The notes under the pieces were generated by a model. The model was not told the DNA's origin. It searched no databases and worked only from the letters and a program-made list of their open reading frames with translations. A DNA stretch of 64,000 nt from Trichobilharzia regenti (Eukaryota; Platyhelminthes; Trematoda; Strigeidida; Schistosomatidae): assembly GCA_944472135.2 (NCBI GenBank), contig OX235270.1, forward strand, positions 146,707,632-146,771,631, in the 5' to 3' direction. The translations under genes and the position numbers were made by a program. Of the stretch, positions 63,640 through 64,000 are shown piece by piece; position 1 is the first letter of the stretch, and each line of letters starts with the position of its first letter.

Positions 63640-64000
63640 CTGCCTATGGGTGAGTCACCTTTTAGACACCTTGTGTTGTCGCATCACTTTTACTCCAAAT
63701 ATTAACAAAATCAAAACAAAAAAACTTATCACTTTTGTAAACAACCATTGAAATACACAATCATGACTAATTTGTCTATTGCACAATGGATAAACTTATC
63801 ACAGACACCATCATTTATTTTTGTTACTTTCTGAATTATAAAGAAAATAATGGCGTTCCACTAGTTCAGCACTTTGAATAATTCTCATGTATTCTTGTTG
63901 TCTAACCTGTCGGTCATTAATAATACATAAAATAAAGATATCAGCAGTGTACGGCTTTAGTGATTTATTCTCAAAAAATAACGAAGTCATCTATGCTGAG

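Larger units (their letters stand above)
56194..64000. repeat. Large direct duplication, copy 2
   Basis: Matches 1486-9838; still matching at the window edge. Substitutions are sparse outside the LINE-A fragments (for example 2384/56556, 2607/56780) and denser within them. Includes coiled-coil exon 61130-61324. Confidence 0.95.

Noticed and set aside
1..64000. Bacterial operon, phage or plasmid content
   Set aside because: No compact gene runs or Shine-Dalgarno-led genes; every convincing coding region is either spliced or a eukaryotic retroelement.

Overview
The window looks like nuclear DNA of a digenean fluke, most likely a schistosome. It is AT-rich and intron-rich, and two host genes are cut into small exons. 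One gene opens with several introns of only about 40-50 bp, as schistosome genes often do. The rest is almost entirely trematode-type retroelements: Ty3/Gypsy LTR elements, RTE- and CR1-type LINEs, Penelope-like elements (PLEs) with GIY-YIG endonucleases, tRNA-derived SINEs and a long-inverted-repeat foldback family. I see no bacterial or viral genes. The species is inferred from this repertoire and not proven.

Layout. 1-2.3 kb: the 3' end of a Gypsy element (integrase, polypurine tract, 3' LTR 'type A'), inserted into the gag of a second Gypsy element ('type B'). 2.3-30.3 kb: the plus-strand 3' part of a host coiled-coil gene, seven exons from 6956 to 30123, with introns full of LINE, SINE, PLE and foldback insertions. 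30.4-40.5 kb: an intergenic transposon graveyard with one strikingly intact LINE (931-codon ORF, minus strand, 36114-38909) lodged inside an older CR1-like LINE. 40.9-52.3 kb: an MRG15/MORF4L1-type chromodomain gene on the plus strand whose visible exons lack one expected MRG-domain exon. 52.4-56.2 kb: PLE, LINE and foldback remnants and an internally deleted type-B Gypsy element. 56.2-64 kb: a near-identical second copy of 1.5-9.8 kb that includes one coiled-coil exon.

The large direct duplication (1486-9838 and 56194-64000, about 54.17 kb apart) is the main structural feature; both outer limits lie outside the window. The copies differ informatively. Copy 1 has the 3' half of a fuller type-A element where copy 2 has a solo LTR with the same target-site duplication. 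Copy 1 carries a nested LTR whose empty site is intact in copy 2. The inverted LINE tails flanking the duplicated exon look homogenised within copy 2, while copy 1 shares a tract with a third LINE at 24 kb. This could be a true tandem duplication or two haplotypes joined in assembly; the sequence alone cannot decide.

The host genes appear functionally unrelated: a probable cytoskeletal or centrosomal coiled-coil protein (inference only) and a chromatin reader. Exon boundaries were placed by eye from GT/AG sites and reading-frame phase. Repeat boundaries without a stated target-site duplication are good to roughly 10-50 bp. Family labels (LINE-A to LINE-E, LTR-A, LTR-B, SINE-1, SINE-2) are local names used only here.
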